Shown here: positions 27,704 through 37,215 of the stretch, piece after piece
Layout of the letters: the number at the start of each line of letters is the position of its first letter
Numbering within the stretch: the first letter of the stretch is position 1
NCBI GenBank assembly: GCA_000209465.1
Contig: GL890585.1
Coordinates: forward strand, 1 to 64,000
Source: Lachnospiraceae oral taxon 107 str. F0167
GTDB lineage: Bacteria; Bacillota; Clostridia; Lachnospirales; Lachnospiraceae
Reading direction: 5' to 3'
DNA: 64,000 nt
Notes under the pieces: generated by a model
What the model was told of the DNA's origin: nothing
The model's input: the letters and a program-made list of their open reading frames with translations, nothing else
The model's database searches: none
Made by a program: the position numbers and the translations under genes

Positions 27704-29656
27704 ATGGATTATCGCAAATCTGCCACAGAAGTATTGGCTGCGATAGGCGGAAGCTCCAATATTGCTTCTGCCGCACATTGTGCCACAAGGTTGCGCTTGG
27801 TAATTGTTGACAATTCCAAGGTTGATAAAAAGACGCTTGAAAATGTGGATGGCGTAAAAGGAGTGTTTGAGGCTTCGGGACAATTACAGATTATCTATGG
27901 TACAGGTACGGTGGATAAGGTATATGATGAGTTTATAAATGTGGCAGGTATATCGGGTGCCACAAAGGAAGAAGCAAAGGCTGCCGCAGCAGCCAATATA
28001 AATGTTTTCCAAAGATTTATAAAGACTTTGGGCGATATTTTCGTTCCGATTATTCCGGCAATCGTTGCTTCGGGATTTTTGATGGGTATTATGAATGCAT
28101 TGGATTTCATGGTAAAAAACGGATTTTTAAATATAAATACTTCATCATCAATATATGTATTTGCAAATCTGTTTTCAAATATCGCATATATATTCCTGCC
28201 GATATTGATAGGATATTCTTCAGCAGGAGTATTTGGCGGAAATCAGTATCTGGGTGCGGTTATAGGAATGATTATGATTCACCCGAATCTTACAAATGCA
28301 TGGAATGTCGCAACAGCTACTGATATAGCAACTCAAAGCGTATTTTTCGGACTTTGGAAAATTCAGATGGTGGGATATCAGGGGCATGTTATACCGATAA
28401 TGATTTCGGTTTGGGTAATGTGTCAGATTGAAAAAAGGCTGCATAAGATAGTGCCTGCAATATTTGATTTATTTGTCACTCCGCTTGTATCGGTATTTGC
28501 TACAGGCTATCTGGCACTTGCAATTATCGGACCGGTATTTGTGTTTGTGGAAAACGGATTTTTAAATGCGGTACAGATTCTTATAGCAATACCTCTTGGA
28601 ATAGGTTCATTTATAATGGGTGCATTATATGCCCCGACAGTTGTAATGGGTATTCACCATATGTATACCATTATTGACTTCGGACAGATTGCAAAATACA
28701 AAGTAACATACTGGCTGCCCCTTGCATCCGCAGCAAATATAGCGCAGGGCGGCGCATGCCTTGCAATAGCTGTAAAGTCCAAGGATCCAAAGATTAAGAG
28801 TCTTTGCTTTCCGTCATCACTTTCAGCATTTATGGGTATTACAGAACCGGCAATATTCGGTGTGAATTTAAGATTTTTCAGACCCTTTATAGCAGGCTGT
28901 CTTGGAGGTGCTATAGGTGCAATGTTCGCTTCCATAATAAGGCTTGGAGCTACGGGAACAGGAGTTACAGGTATATTCGGAATTCTCCTTACACTCTCAA
29001 ACCCGATAGGATATGTACTTATGTTTATCATATCAATGGCAGTGGCATTTGCGGCAAGCTGGATAATGACTCCTTCAAGTCTTATAGATGCAAATCTTGC
29101 TCCGGCAGTAGAGAAAAATAGTGACGCACAGGCTGTAGGAAGCGTGGATTCAAAAGAAGTTGACAGCGGTTTAAGGGTTGATATTAAAAAGGAGACTAAT
29201 GATAAAGAGGCTGATGTGGCATCACCTCTTAGCGGTAAGATAGTTTCTATGGAAGAAACAAAGGATGAGACCTTTATAGCGGGCATACTCGGGAAAGGTG
29301 TATGTATTATACCTGACGGAGATACCGTATATGCTCCTGATGACGGCACTGTAATAGCCCTTATGGGACATGCTGTAGGTATGAAGCTTGATAACGGCGT
29401 GGAACTTATAGTACATGTTGGAGTAAACACAGTGGAGCTTGGTGGAAAACACTTTGAATCATTGGTATCAAACGGTGATAAGATAAAGAAAGGGCAAGCC
29501 CTTATGAAGTTTGATTCAAAGGCGATTTTGGAGGCGGGATATCTGATGACCACCCCTGTACTAGTGACAAACAGCTTTGAGTACAATGATGTAAGCTGTG
29601 CACCTTTCGGTGATGTGTCGGTAGGAGATAAGTTGATTACGGCGATTAAAGGATGA
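27704..29656 (+). CDS. Sucrose-type PTS permease, domains IIB-IIC-IIA
   Basis: A 650-residue three-domain phosphotransferase permease of the glucose/sucrose superfamily. IIB comes first with the phosphorylated Cys26 in AHCATRLRLV; IIC (about 105-460) has around 10 helices with FANLFSNIAYIFLPILI and VFGG..YLGAVIGMIMIHP as in sucrose (ScrA) permeases; IIA is last, with His571 in LIVHVGVNTVEL. It imports and phosphorylates a disaccharide. The start is the ATG after GGAGGAAAAT. No hydrolase or regulator gene is adjacent, which leaves the substrate open; trehalose or a beta-glucoside is the alternative. Confidence 0.92.
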   Translation: MDYRKSATEVLAAIGGSSNIASAAHCATRLRLVIVDNSKVDKKTLENVDGVKGVFEASGQLQIIYGTGTVDKVYDEFINVAGISGATKEEAKAAAAANINVFQRFIKTLGDIFVPIIPAIVASGFLMGIMNALDFMVKNGFLNINTSSSIYVFANLFSNIAYIFLPILIGYSSAGVFGGNQYLGAVIGMIMIHPNLTNAWNVATATDIATQSVFFGLWKIQMVGYQGHVIPIMISVWVMCQIEKRLHKIVPAIFDLFVTPLVSVFATGYLALAIIGPVFVFVENGFLNAVQILIAIPLGIGSFIMGALYAPTVVMGIHHMYTIIDFGQIAKYKVTYWLPLASAANIAQGGACLAIAVKSKDPKIKSLCFPSSLSAFMGITEPAIFGVNLRFFRPFIAGCLGGAIGAMFASIIRLGATGTGVTGIFGILLTLSNPIGYVLMFIISMAVAFAASWIMTPSSLIDANLAPAVEKNSDAQAVGSVDSKEVDSGLRVDIKKETNDKEADVASPLSGKIVSMEETKDETFIAGILGKGVCIIPDGDTVYAPDDGTVIALMGHAVGMKLDNGVELIVHVGVNTVELGGKHFESLVSNGDKIKKGQALMKFDSKAILEAGYLMTTPVLVTNSFEYNDVSCAPFGDVSVGDKLITAIKG

Positions 29657-29678
29657 TAAATTAAATAGAAATTGGTAT

Positions 29679-29708
29679 AATAGGTTGTCAATAGACAGCC
29701 TATTTTTT
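29679..29708 (+). terminator. Terminator after the PTS gene
   Basis: AATAGGTTGTC and GACAGCCTATT (one G-T-type mismatch) pair around AATA, followed by T-rich DNA. Confidence 0.85.
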
Positions 29709-29906
29709 GATATGAAGGCCATGCAGTCAGTCTGTGGTAAGCCCGGCTTTTTTTTATCAAAAATAGGAATAGTGATAACAGTAATATATAGTATTAAGTG
29801 GCTTATATTTCAGAAACAAATAAGTCTTAAAATATATGAATTGTTTTGAATACAGCATCAATAAGAAAGGGGAAAGTGGTATATTGGATTGTCGGTATAC
29901 TACATA

Positions 29907-30356
29907 AGGATAGAATGATTAAAGATATTGTGCCTAAGAGAGCAAATATCAATTGTATTTCAGGAAACATTCTTATTTGACGGAACTTTGTATAGCAATA
30001 TAATTTGTGGAAACAGAGATATAGGTAGAGATGAAGTTATACATGTAATAAAAGAAGTTGGGTTGGTAAGAAATTTACCGGGACTTAGTATTGATGAAAT
30101 ATTAAACATAAGCATTATTGAGGGTGGAAGGAATTTATCAGGTGGGCAAAAACGCATGATAGCTATTGCACGTGCTCTAATAAAGAAACCAAGTGTGTTA
30201 ATACTTGATGAACCAACTACATACCTTGATGAAGAGACTAAAAACAATTTATGTAAATTTATATGCGATACTCAAGATACTATATTAATAATTATCTCCC
30301 ATGACAGTGATTTGCGTAGAATAATAAAAAAGAAAATAGAATTAATATCAGAATAG
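29907..30356 (+). pseudogene. Remnant of an ABC exporter nucleotide-binding domain
   Basis: The frame from a TTG at 29928 encodes 142 residues that match the second half of an ABC-exporter ATPase: Q-loop region LREQISIVFQETFLFDGTLYSNI, signature NLSGGQKRMIAIARAL and Walker B VLILDEPTTYLDEET. Walker A and the whole transmembrane part are missing. Reading upstream in the same frame gives a TGA at 29916 and then only scraps, so it cannot be a working transporter. No downstream partner exists. Its end abuts the left 101-bp direct repeat, which points to a recombination scar. Confidence 0.85.
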
Positions 30357-30453
30357 TAATTTAAAAGGGACTGTATAGTCTCTTTTTTATTGTAAAATCG
30401 TAACAAATGCGTGCATGAGTTTAAGCATCTAAAGCACTCATTAAATACTTTAC
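30353..30453. repeat. 101-bp direct repeat, left copy
   Basis: It is 101 bp with 5 mismatches to 42298-42398 in the same orientation. The content is a terminator hairpin (30367-30388), then on the minus strand the last 11 codons, including stop, of a DinJ/RelB-type antitoxin (VKYLMSALDA, 30421-30453). The two copies bracket an 11.9-kb catabolic segment. Confidence 0.9.
30367..30388 (+). terminator. Terminator inside the left direct repeat
   Basis: GGGACT and AGTCTC pair around GTAT; A- and T-runs lengthen the stem. It is repeated at 42312-42333. Confidence 0.75.
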
Positions 30454-30999
30454 ACTCACTTTTTAATACTTTTTTCACCATAAAATCCAGTCAGAAATGG
30501 CATAACCTTAGCAATACATAATATTATCTTTTAAAATAGCCACCATAGTGAACACGGAAACCTCCTCATTTTATACTAGAAGTGTATACAAAAACTCATA
30601 AATAGACAAATTTCAATGGGTAACTGAACTGTTATGATGCATTAAGCGAATTTTTGCAAGAAAAGCTTTTAAATAAGATATTAGAAAAGTTATTTACCAC
30701 TTAAGACATCAGTTACATGATTCTAAATATGCCATACTTTTATTGCCGGTGCTATACCTAAGGCAAGAATATGCAGGTTTACTTATGTTTTGCAATAGGT
30801 ATAGTTAGCAGATGTATCAAGATGTATCAAAATGAAACATCAACTAAGGAAAACTTGTATATTTAGAATAGATTTATTTAAATATTAAGTAGTGTTATCT
30901 GTGGTCTTTATACGAACTTTGATGAGTATTTATAAATGTATAGAACTATATTGTAAATATATATATAATGCAGATATATAAAACAAGGAGGAACTTCAT
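30454..30999. other. Gene-free stretch before the Liv-type transporter
   Basis: About 550 bp of AT-rich DNA without a convincing gene. Small palindromic pieces (GATGTATCAAGATGTATC near 30815) and a TATAAT at 30964-30969 are visible, but I cannot pair the latter with a good -35 box. The promoter of the downstream operon should lie here. The ribosome site AAGGAGGAA is at about 30985. Confidence 0.5.
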
Positions 31000-32145
31000 A
31001 TGAAGAGAAAAATAGCTATATTTTTAGTAACTACTATGTTGACAGGTTTATCAATGGGATGTTCAAAGGAGCAGGGTAATGCATCGAGTCAGGCTAAAGG
31101 AGACAGTATACAGATAGCGGTTGCAGCACCTATGACAGGAGATAATTCAGAATATGGCATAGGATTTTATAATGCTGCAATGCAAAAAGCCAAGGAGTGG
31201 AATGACAATGGAGGAGTGCTTGGAAGACAAATAGAAATTGTTCGTTATGATGACAAAAATACGGCAGAAGAAGCGACTACTATAGCACAAAAAATAGTAT
31301 CAGATAAAAAAGTAGCAGGTGTAATAGGTCATTTTTCATCAGGAGTTTGTATGACAGCAGCTCCTTTATATCAGGAAAACAAAATAATAGAGATTTCACC
31401 TTCAGCTTCTCATCCTGAGTATTCGTTAATAGGAGATTATATATTCAGAAATAATACAGTTATATCAAAAGAAGCAGCTGCAAGTGTTGATATAGCAGTC
31501 AATGACCTAGGGAAGAAAAACATAGGAATAATATCCATAATGACTGATTGGGGAACCAATACATCAAAGATAATAAAGGAACTTGTAGAAAAAGAGGGAA
31601 ACGGAGCTAAAGTTGTTGCACATGAGGAGATAATGGAAGGATCAGATGACTACTCTTTGGCTATAACAAAGCTTAATGAAGCAGGAGCTGATGTGGTTAT
31701 TTGTTGTGGAATGTATAACTTGGTAGCTCCTGTTGCAAAACAGTATAAACAAATTAATCCGGATATAGCCATAGTAGGATTTTCAAATGCATATAGCCAA
31801 CAGCTTATAGACCTTGGAGGAAGTGCAGTGGAAGGAGTTTGTTTCCCTGTAATATTCTTCTCAGAATCAGATGATGAAAATGTAATGAAATTTGTAGATG
31901 AATATACAAAGGCTTACGGGGCAGCACCTTCAGCACTCACAGCACAGGCCTATGATTCAGTAGGTTTACTTCTTACTGCAATTAAAGAATGTGACACAAC
32001 AGACTCTGAAAAAGTTAAGGATAAGCTATACGAAATGGATTATAAAGGAGTGACCGGAGATACAAAATTTGATGCAAACGGTGATGTGGACAAAGACTTT
32101 ATAAAAGTGACAATCAAAGACGGTAAGTTCATAAAGATGAATTAA
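31000..32145 (+). CDS. livJ: Liv-type ABC transporter substrate-binding lipoprotein
   Basis: A 381-residue lipoprotein (lipobox SMGC, Cys21) with the amino-acid/amide binding fold of the LivJ family: IQIAVAAPMTGDNSEYG starts the first lobe, and AGVIGHFSSGVCMTAAPLY and PSALTAQAYDSVGLLLTAI are typical. It delivers the ligand to the LivH/LivM permeases downstream. Family members bind branched-chain amino acids, but also urea, short amides or aromatic compounds, so the ligand is not known. It is the first gene of the cluster, 23 bp before livH. Confidence 0.9.
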   Translation: MKRKIAIFLVTTMLTGLSMGCSKEQGNASSQAKGDSIQIAVAAPMTGDNSEYGIGFYNAAMQKAKEWNDNGGVLGRQIEIVRYDDKNTAEEATTIAQKIVSDKKVAGVIGHFSSGVCMTAAPLYQENKIIEISPSASHPEYSLIGDYIFRNNTVISKEAAASVDIAVNDLGKKNIGIISIMTDWGTNTSKIIKELVEKEGNGAKVVAHEEIMEGSDDYSLAITKLNEAGADVVICCGMYNLVAPVAKQYKQINPDIAIVGFSNAYSQQLIDLGGSAVEGVCFPVIFFSESDDENVMKFVDEYTKAYGAAPSALTAQAYDSVGLLLTAIKECDTTDSEKVKDKLYEMDYKGVTGDTKFDANGDVDKDFIKVTIKDGKFIKMN

Positions 32146-32168
32146 GGGATTATTAAAAGAGGAATGCA

Positions 32169-33044
32169 ATGATTGTACAACAAATATTTAACGGCTTGGC
32201 TCTTGGAATGGGATATGCACTGATAGCTGTAGGTTATTCTTTAATATTCGGAATATTACGATTGGTTAATTTCTCACATGGAGCCATATATGCCTTTGGT
32301 GCGGAAATGGCAATGATATTTATAGGAATGAGATTTGGCATAACTGCCGGTATAGTTACAGCAATGATACTAACAGGAGTCCTTGGTATATGTATAGATA
32401 AGCTGGCACTTGAACCGCTTAGAAAGAAAAAATCCAAACCTATAGCCTCTCTTATAACAACGATAGGTATTTCAAATATAATAACAAACCTTTTAATAGT
32501 GTTTTTAGGTTCGGAAAAAAGAAATTTTAACAATATATTCGGAGATGGAAGTATAAAGTTTGGGAATACAGTTTTGACCCATACACAGATAATGATGTGT
32601 CTTGTGTCATTAGCACTTATGCTTATATTAATGTTTATTGTGTATAAAACTAAAATAGGTCTTGCTATGAGAGCAACACAGCAAAATTCAAAAGCGGCGG
32701 CGATGATGGGTATAAATGTGGACTTTGTAATTGCATTTACCTTTTTCTTAGCAGGTGTGTGTGCAACAATAGCAGGGGCACTTGTAGGCGGATATTATCA
32801 GATTGTATACCCGAATATGGGATTTATGGCAGGTTTAAAGGCATTTGCCGCAGCGGTACTTGGAGGGATAGGAAGCTTACCGGGTGCTTTGCTTGGAGGA
32901 TTGATAGTTGGAGTATCTGAAAGTATGGCGGCAACCTTTTTAGGTTCCACATACAGAGATGCCATAGCTTTTATTATACTTATAATAGTACTTATAGTAA
33001 AACCGAACGGACTTTTTGGAAGGGAAGGTATCAAAAAGGTATAG
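32169..33044 (+). CDS. livH: Liv-type ABC transporter permease LivH
   Basis: A 291-residue membrane protein with about 8 helices. LALGMGYALIAVGYSLIFGILRLVNFSHGA (residues 10-40) is the LivH signature; the cytoplasmic EAA-like loop and GGIGSLPGALLGGLIVG near the end also fit. It forms the membrane channel with LivM, whose gene follows within 35 bp. RBS AAAGAGGA precedes the ATG. Confidence 0.93.
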   Translation: MIVQQIFNGLALGMGYALIAVGYSLIFGILRLVNFSHGAIYAFGAEMAMIFIGMRFGITAGIVTAMILTGVLGICIDKLALEPLRKKKSKPIASLITTIGISNIITNLLIVFLGSEKRNFNNIFGDGSIKFGNTVLTHTQIMMCLVSLALMLILMFIVYKTKIGLAMRATQQNSKAAAMMGINVDFVIAFTFFLAGVCATIAGALVGGYYQIVYPNMGFMAGLKAFAAAVLGGIGSLPGALLGGLIVGVSESMAATFLGSTYRDAIAFIILIIVLIVKPNGLFGREGIKKV

Positions 33045-33076
33045 ATATGAATAAAGATGCAAAAGAAGGAAATTTA

Positions 33077-34081
33077 ATGTATAAATTCCAAAAAATTACA
33101 TATACCTACAGGATATATTTGCTCTTAATTACACTTATATTGTTTGTAATTTTGCCATTTGTGTTTTCCAATCAGTATTTTCTGACCATAATTATAAAAA
33201 TAGGTGTATATGTATGTCTGGCAATGGGGCTTAATATACTTACGGGTTATACCGGGCTGGTTTCACTGGGACATGCAGGATTTGTTGCCATAGGGGCTTA
33301 TGCAAGTTCTATATTGGTTGTAAGGCATGGATTTAATTTTTTTGCTGCAAGCCTTGTAGGAATGATTGTAGCAGGTGTCATAGGGATGATACTGGGACTT
33401 CCAAGTCTTAGAGTGTCCGGAACATATTTATCTATAATAACACTTGGATTCGGTGAAATAATAAAGATGACGGCAATGAATTTTACCGCTTTGACAAACG
33501 GTACATTAGGAATAAAGAATATACCAAAGCCCGGTATTTTCGGCTTCACTCTTAATGTTACGAATTATGGTTTATATTATATGATGCTTATAACTGTTAT
33601 TTTGATAAGTTTGTTTTGCTACTTACTTGTAAAATCAAAGACAGGCAGAGCCTTGCAGGCCATAAAAACCGATGAACTTGCTGCAACCATGATGGGTATA
33701 AATATTAATTATTATAAAATAATTGCATTTGTCGTATCTGCCATGATTTGTGCTTTTGGTGGGAGCCTGTATTCAGTTTTGATAGGATATATAGATCCTA
33801 ATACTTTCAACTTTGATGTGTCAACTCTCATTCTGAGTATAGTTATACTTGGAGGTATGGGAACACTTAGGGGAATGTTTGTAGGTGCGATTATACTTAT
33901 AGCATTCCCTGAAGTATCAAGATTTCTTATGGAATACAGATTTGTACTTTACGGAATTATACTTGTATTAATGATGAGATTCAGGCCGCAGGGGATTTTA
34001 GGTTATAAAAGCGTATTACCTTATGCTCTTTCAAAAAGCGTAAAGGAAAGAGTGGATAAGCTTGAGGGAAATGTCCTATGA
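33077..34081 (+). CDS. livM: Liv-type ABC transporter permease LivM
   Basis: A 334-residue permease with about 9-10 helices. Motifs NILTGYTGLVSLGHAGFVAIGAYA and ILGGMGTLRGMFVGA belong to LivM. I prefer the ATG at 33077, which has AGAAGGA 6 bp before; an in-frame ATG at 33047 lies 3 bp after the livH stop and would add ten residues. The last 4 bases overlap livG (ATGA), so the two are coupled. Confidence 0.92.
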   Translation: MYKFQKITYTYRIYLLLITLILFVILPFVFSNQYFLTIIIKIGVYVCLAMGLNILTGYTGLVSLGHAGFVAIGAYASSILVVRHGFNFFAASLVGMIVAGVIGMILGLPSLRVSGTYLSIITLGFGEIIKMTAMNFTALTNGTLGIKNIPKPGIFGFTLNVTNYGLYYMMLITVILISLFCYLLVKSKTGRALQAIKTDELAATMMGININYYKIIAFVVSAMICAFGGSLYSVLIGYIDPNTFNFDVSTLILSIVILGGMGTLRGMFVGAIILIAFPEVSRFLMEYRFVLYGIILVLMMRFRPQGILGYKSVLPYALSKSVKERVDKLEGNVL

Positions 34082-34854
34082 AAAAAGAAGTAATGCTTAA
34101 AATAGAGGGAATAAAAAAGAGTTTCGGCGGAATACTGGCTCTTGACGGAGTAAGTCTTGAACTGAATGAGGGGGAGATAGTAAGTATAATAGGGCCAAAC
34201 GGAGCCGGAAAAACAACGGTTTTTAATATATTAACCGGAGTTTATACACTGGATGAGGGAAGCATAATCTTTAAAGGTGAAGAGATACAAAACAAAGCCC
34301 CTATACATATTGTAAAGGCCGGCATATCACGAACCTTTCAAAATATAAGGCTTTTTAATGATTTGCGTGTAATAGAAAATGTATTAATAGGTGCACATCT
34401 TAATACTAAATACGGATTTTTTTCAGCTATCTTTAGAAACGGGAAATTTAAAGAGGAAGAAGACAGAGAGGCTTTAAGAGCAATAGAATTGTTAAAAGCT
34501 ATAGGACTTGATCATAGAAGAGACGAATATGCTTCGAATCTGCCTTATGGGGAACAGAGAAAACTTGAAATTGCAAGATGCCTGGCAACCGGAGCAAAAC
34601 TTATATTACTTGATGAGCCTGCGGCAGGAATGAATCCAAAGGAATCCGCTGAGCTTATGGAGTTTATCAAAAAGATAAGGACTATGGGATATACAGTTTT
34701 AATGATAGAGCATGACATGAGTGTTGTTATGAATATATCGGATAAAATATATGTTATAGACCACGGTAAACCTATAGCAAACGGATTGCCTGAAGAAATA
34801 GCCGTAAATGAAGATGTTATAAAGGCTTATTTGGGAGGTGTGGCAAATGCTTAA
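34078..34854 (+). CDS. livG: Liv-type ABC transporter ATPase LivG
   Basis: A 258-residue ATPase. Walker A GPNGAGKTT (39-47), Q-loop, signature LPYGEQRKLEIARCL and Walker B LILLDEPAAGMNPKE are complete; the family-specific insertion after ISRTFQNIRLFNDLRVIENVLIGAH is present. It works as a pair with LivF. Confidence 0.94.
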   Translation: MKKEVMLKIEGIKKSFGGILALDGVSLELNEGEIVSIIGPNGAGKTTVFNILTGVYTLDEGSIIFKGEEIQNKAPIHIVKAGISRTFQNIRLFNDLRVIENVLIGAHLNTKYGFFSAIFRNGKFKEEEDREALRAIELLKAIGLDHRRDEYASNLPYGEQRKLEIARCLATGAKLILLDEPAAGMNPKESAELMEFIKKIRTMGYTVLMIEHDMSVVMNISDKIYVIDHGKPIANGLPEEIAVNEDVIKAYLGGVANA

Positions 34855-35554
34855 AATAAGTGATTTACATACATATTACGGTGTTATACATGCGTTAAAA
34901 GGCATAGATATGGAAGTCGGAAAGGGTGAAATTGTATCACTGATCGGAAGCAACGGAGCCGGAAAAACAACTTTGCTTAATTCTGTCATGGGAGTGTGCA
35001 AAAGCAGTAATGGAAAAATAAGTTTTAAAGATAAAGATATAACAAATATAAGCACATATAAGTTAAGTAAGCTGGGAATAGGAATATCTCCCGAGGGAAG
35101 GGAGGTATTCCCTGAGTTATCCGTTGAAGAAAACCTAAGACTTGGAGCTTATACTGTAAGTTCAAAAAATGATATAAGTACAGGTTATGAAAGAGTATAT
35201 AAGCTTTTTCCAAGGCTGAAGGAAAGATATAAGCAAAGTGCAGGTACTTTATCAGGAGGAGAACAACAGATGCTTGCCGTAGGAAGAGCACTTATGTCAG
35301 CTCCGGAACTGCTTTTATTGGATGAGCCGTCTCTTGGATTAGCTCCGAATTTTGTAATGATGATATTTGATATGATAAAAGAAATAAATAAGCAGGGAGT
35401 TACCATACTTTTGATAGAACAGAATGCAAACATGGCATTATCAATATCAGATAAAGCCTATGTTCTTGAGAACGGAACTGTAAGTCTTAGCGGAAATGCT
35501 AAAGATATAGCAAAGGATGACAGGATAAGAAAAGCTTATTTAGGAATAGCTTAG
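34847..35554 (+). CDS. livF: Liv-type ABC transporter ATPase LivF
   Basis: A 235-residue ATPase. Walker A GSNGAGKTT (34-42), EGREVFPELSVEENL, signature LSGGEQQMLAVGRAL and Walker B LLLDEPSLGLAP are all present. The ATG at 34847 has GGGAGG 8 bp upstream; the gene overlaps the end of livG by 8 bp. The dhaK homologue starts 11 bp after its stop, which ties the transporter to the enzymes. Confidence 0.94.
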   Translation: MLKISDLHTYYGVIHALKGIDMEVGKGEIVSLIGSNGAGKTTLLNSVMGVCKSSNGKISFKDKDITNISTYKLSKLGIGISPEGREVFPELSVEENLRLGAYTVSSKNDISTGYERVYKLFPRLKERYKQSAGTLSGGEQQMLAVGRALMSAPELLLLDEPSLGLAPNFVMMIFDMIKEINKQGVTILLIEQNANMALSISDKAYVLENGTVSLSGNAKDIAKDDRIRKAYLGIA

Positions 35555-35565
35555 GAGGGGAAAAA

Positions 35566-36555
35566 ATGAAGAAAATAATTAACAATCCTAATGATGTTGT
35601 AAAAGAAGCATTGGAAGGTATGCAAATGGCATATAAGGATAAATTGGAATATGTTCCCGGATTTGAACTTATAGTCAGAAAAGAACTGAAAAATAAAGTG
35701 GGTATAATATCAGGAGGAGGTTCAGGACATGAGCCTTTACATGCCGGATATGTAGGTGAAGGTATGCTTGATGCGGCAGTAGCGGGAAATATATTTTCAT
35801 CACCAAGTCCGGACAGAATAAGTGAAGCCATAGAAAGAGTGGATAAAGGCGAGGGAGTATTGCTTGTTATTAAAAATTACTCCGGAGACATTATGAATTT
35901 CGGACTTTCAAAGGATATGGCGGAGGCGGATGATAAAAAGGTTGCCACTGTTATAGTAAAGGATGATGTGGCTGTAGAAGACAGCACCTACTCAACAGGA
36001 AGAAGAGGCATAGCAGGAACAGTTTTTGTTCATAAAATAGCAGGTGCTATGGCTGAAAAAGGTGCATCTTTGGAAGAGGTGGAAAGAGCGGCAAACAAAG
36101 CTATAGCAAATATAAGAAGTATGGGTATGGCAATGAGTGCTTGCACTTTGCCGGCAGTCGGTAAACCCGGATTTGTGCTGGCTGAGAATGAAATGGAAGT
36201 GGGAATGGGCATACATGGAGAGCCGGGAATAGAAAGAACTTCCATAAAGTCTGCAAAAGAAACTGCCAAGATTTTGCTTGAAAAAATTTTAAAAGACTAT
36301 GATTACAGTAACAGTGAGGTAGCTCTTTTGGTAAACGGACTTGGAGCGACTCCGCTTATGGAACTTTATATTTTGAACAGAGAGGTTTGTAATCTTTTAG
36401 AAGAAAAAAATATAAAGGTATACAAAAATATGGTCGGAAATTATACAACGGCTCTTGATATGTCGGGTTGTTCACTAACTTTAATGAAACTTGATAATGA
36501 ACTTAAAGAACTTTTAGATGCTCCATGTGATACTCCGGCATGGAAAAACTGCTAA
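35566..36555 (+). CDS. dhaK: Dihydroxyacetone kinase DhaK subunit homologue
   Basis: A 329-residue DhaK-fold protein, the substrate-binding part of dihydroxyacetone kinases. Key features are kept: GGGSGHEPLHAGYVG (about 48-62), GDIMNF, and GMGIHGEPG with His217, the residue that in E. coli DhaK (His218) binds the ketone covalently as a hemiaminal. It partners DhaL encoded 15 bp downstream. No DhaM/PTS or DhaR gene is nearby, so the phosphate donor is not settled; ATP is possible. Its placement between an amino-acid-type importer and MtaA-like proteins is unusual and suggests a keto or aldehyde intermediate other than glycerol-derived dihydroxyacetone. Confidence 0.9.
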   Translation: MKKIINNPNDVVKEALEGMQMAYKDKLEYVPGFELIVRKELKNKVGIISGGGSGHEPLHAGYVGEGMLDAAVAGNIFSSPSPDRISEAIERVDKGEGVLLVIKNYSGDIMNFGLSKDMAEADDKKVATVIVKDDVAVEDSTYSTGRRGIAGTVFVHKIAGAMAEKGASLEEVERAANKAIANIRSMGMAMSACTLPAVGKPGFVLAENEMEVGMGIHGEPGIERTSIKSAKETAKILLEKILKDYDYSNSEVALLVNGLGATPLMELYILNREVCNLLEEKNIKVYKNMVGNYTTALDMSGCSLTLMKLDNELKELLDAPCDTPAWKNC

Positions 36556-36570
36556 ATAATAGGTGAGATT

Positions 36571-37215
36571 ATGGGATTTGAGTTAAGCATGAAAGATTAT
36601 GCCTCATATATGGTGAAGGCATATACAAAAATACATGAAAATAAAGAGTATATTACAGACTTGGACTTGGCTACAGGAGATGGGGATCATTGGGCAAATA
36701 TGGATATGGGTTTTGGAAAAATATCCGAAAACATAAAAAACATTGAAGCGATGAGTTTATCCGAAGGAATGAAAGAGATAGGAAAGACAATGATGTCCGT
36801 TATAGGAGGATCTTCAGGTGTATTATACGGAAGTGCATATCTGGCTGCGGCAAAAACCCTAAAGGAAGTAGAACTTCTTGATAGAGAAAGTTTATACGAA
36901 GTTTTAAAAGCCATGCTTGAAGCGATTATGTCAAGAGGTCAGGCAAAGGCGGGGTATAAGACTATGATAGACAGTCTTTATCCGGCTGTTAAAGCTTATG
37001 AAGAAGCTTTAAGAGAAAATGATGATGATAAAACTTTGTGTGAGAAAGTTAAAAAAGCTGCTATAGACGGTGCCAATGAGACGGCAAAGATGGAAGCTGT
37101 AAAGGGGAGAGCAACTTATCAGGCGGACAAAGGTGTAGGGCATTTGGATCCGGGAGCCGTTACAATGTCATACCAGCTTGTTTGTCTAATGGAAGCGGTG
37201 GAGGAGAAGCTTTGA
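36571..37215 (+). CDS. dhaL: Dihydroxyacetone kinase DhaL subunit homologue
   Basis: A 214-residue DhaL-fold protein, the nucleotide-binding part of the kinase. The metal-binding motif GDGDH (36-40) is kept, as are GGSSGVLYG and GHLDPGAVT. Two positions that are normally near invariant differ: Trp41 follows the DGDH motif where Gly is usual, and the usual GDKTM reads GYKTM (Tyr129). This may mean altered nucleotide or donor handling. Its TGA shares a base with the ATG of the next gene. Confidence 0.88.
   Translation: MGFELSMKDYASYMVKAYTKIHENKEYITDLDLATGDGDHWANMDMGFGKISENIKNIEAMSLSEGMKEIGKTMMSVIGGSSGVLYGSAYLAAAKTLKEVELLDRESLYEVLKAMLEAIMSRGQAKAGYKTMIDSLYPAVKAYEEALRENDDDKTLCEKVKKAAIDGANETAKMEAVKGRATYQADKGVGHLDPGAVTMSYQLVCLMEAVEEKL

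Noticed and set aside
28654-29760. A 368-codon minus-strand frame opposite the PTS gene
   Set aside because: It mirrors the well supported PTS coding sequence, and its Ser/Thr/Ile-rich sequence is typical of an antisense shadow.
30272-30481. A 69-codon minus-strand frame over the left direct repeat
   Set aside because: It reads through the repeat in a different frame from the antitoxin tail and includes terminator DNA; no ribosome site or family likeness.
32234-33034. Minus-strand frames rich in Ile/Ser/Pro opposite the livH gene
   Set aside because: They are complementary shadows of a membrane protein gene with clear motifs on the plus strand.
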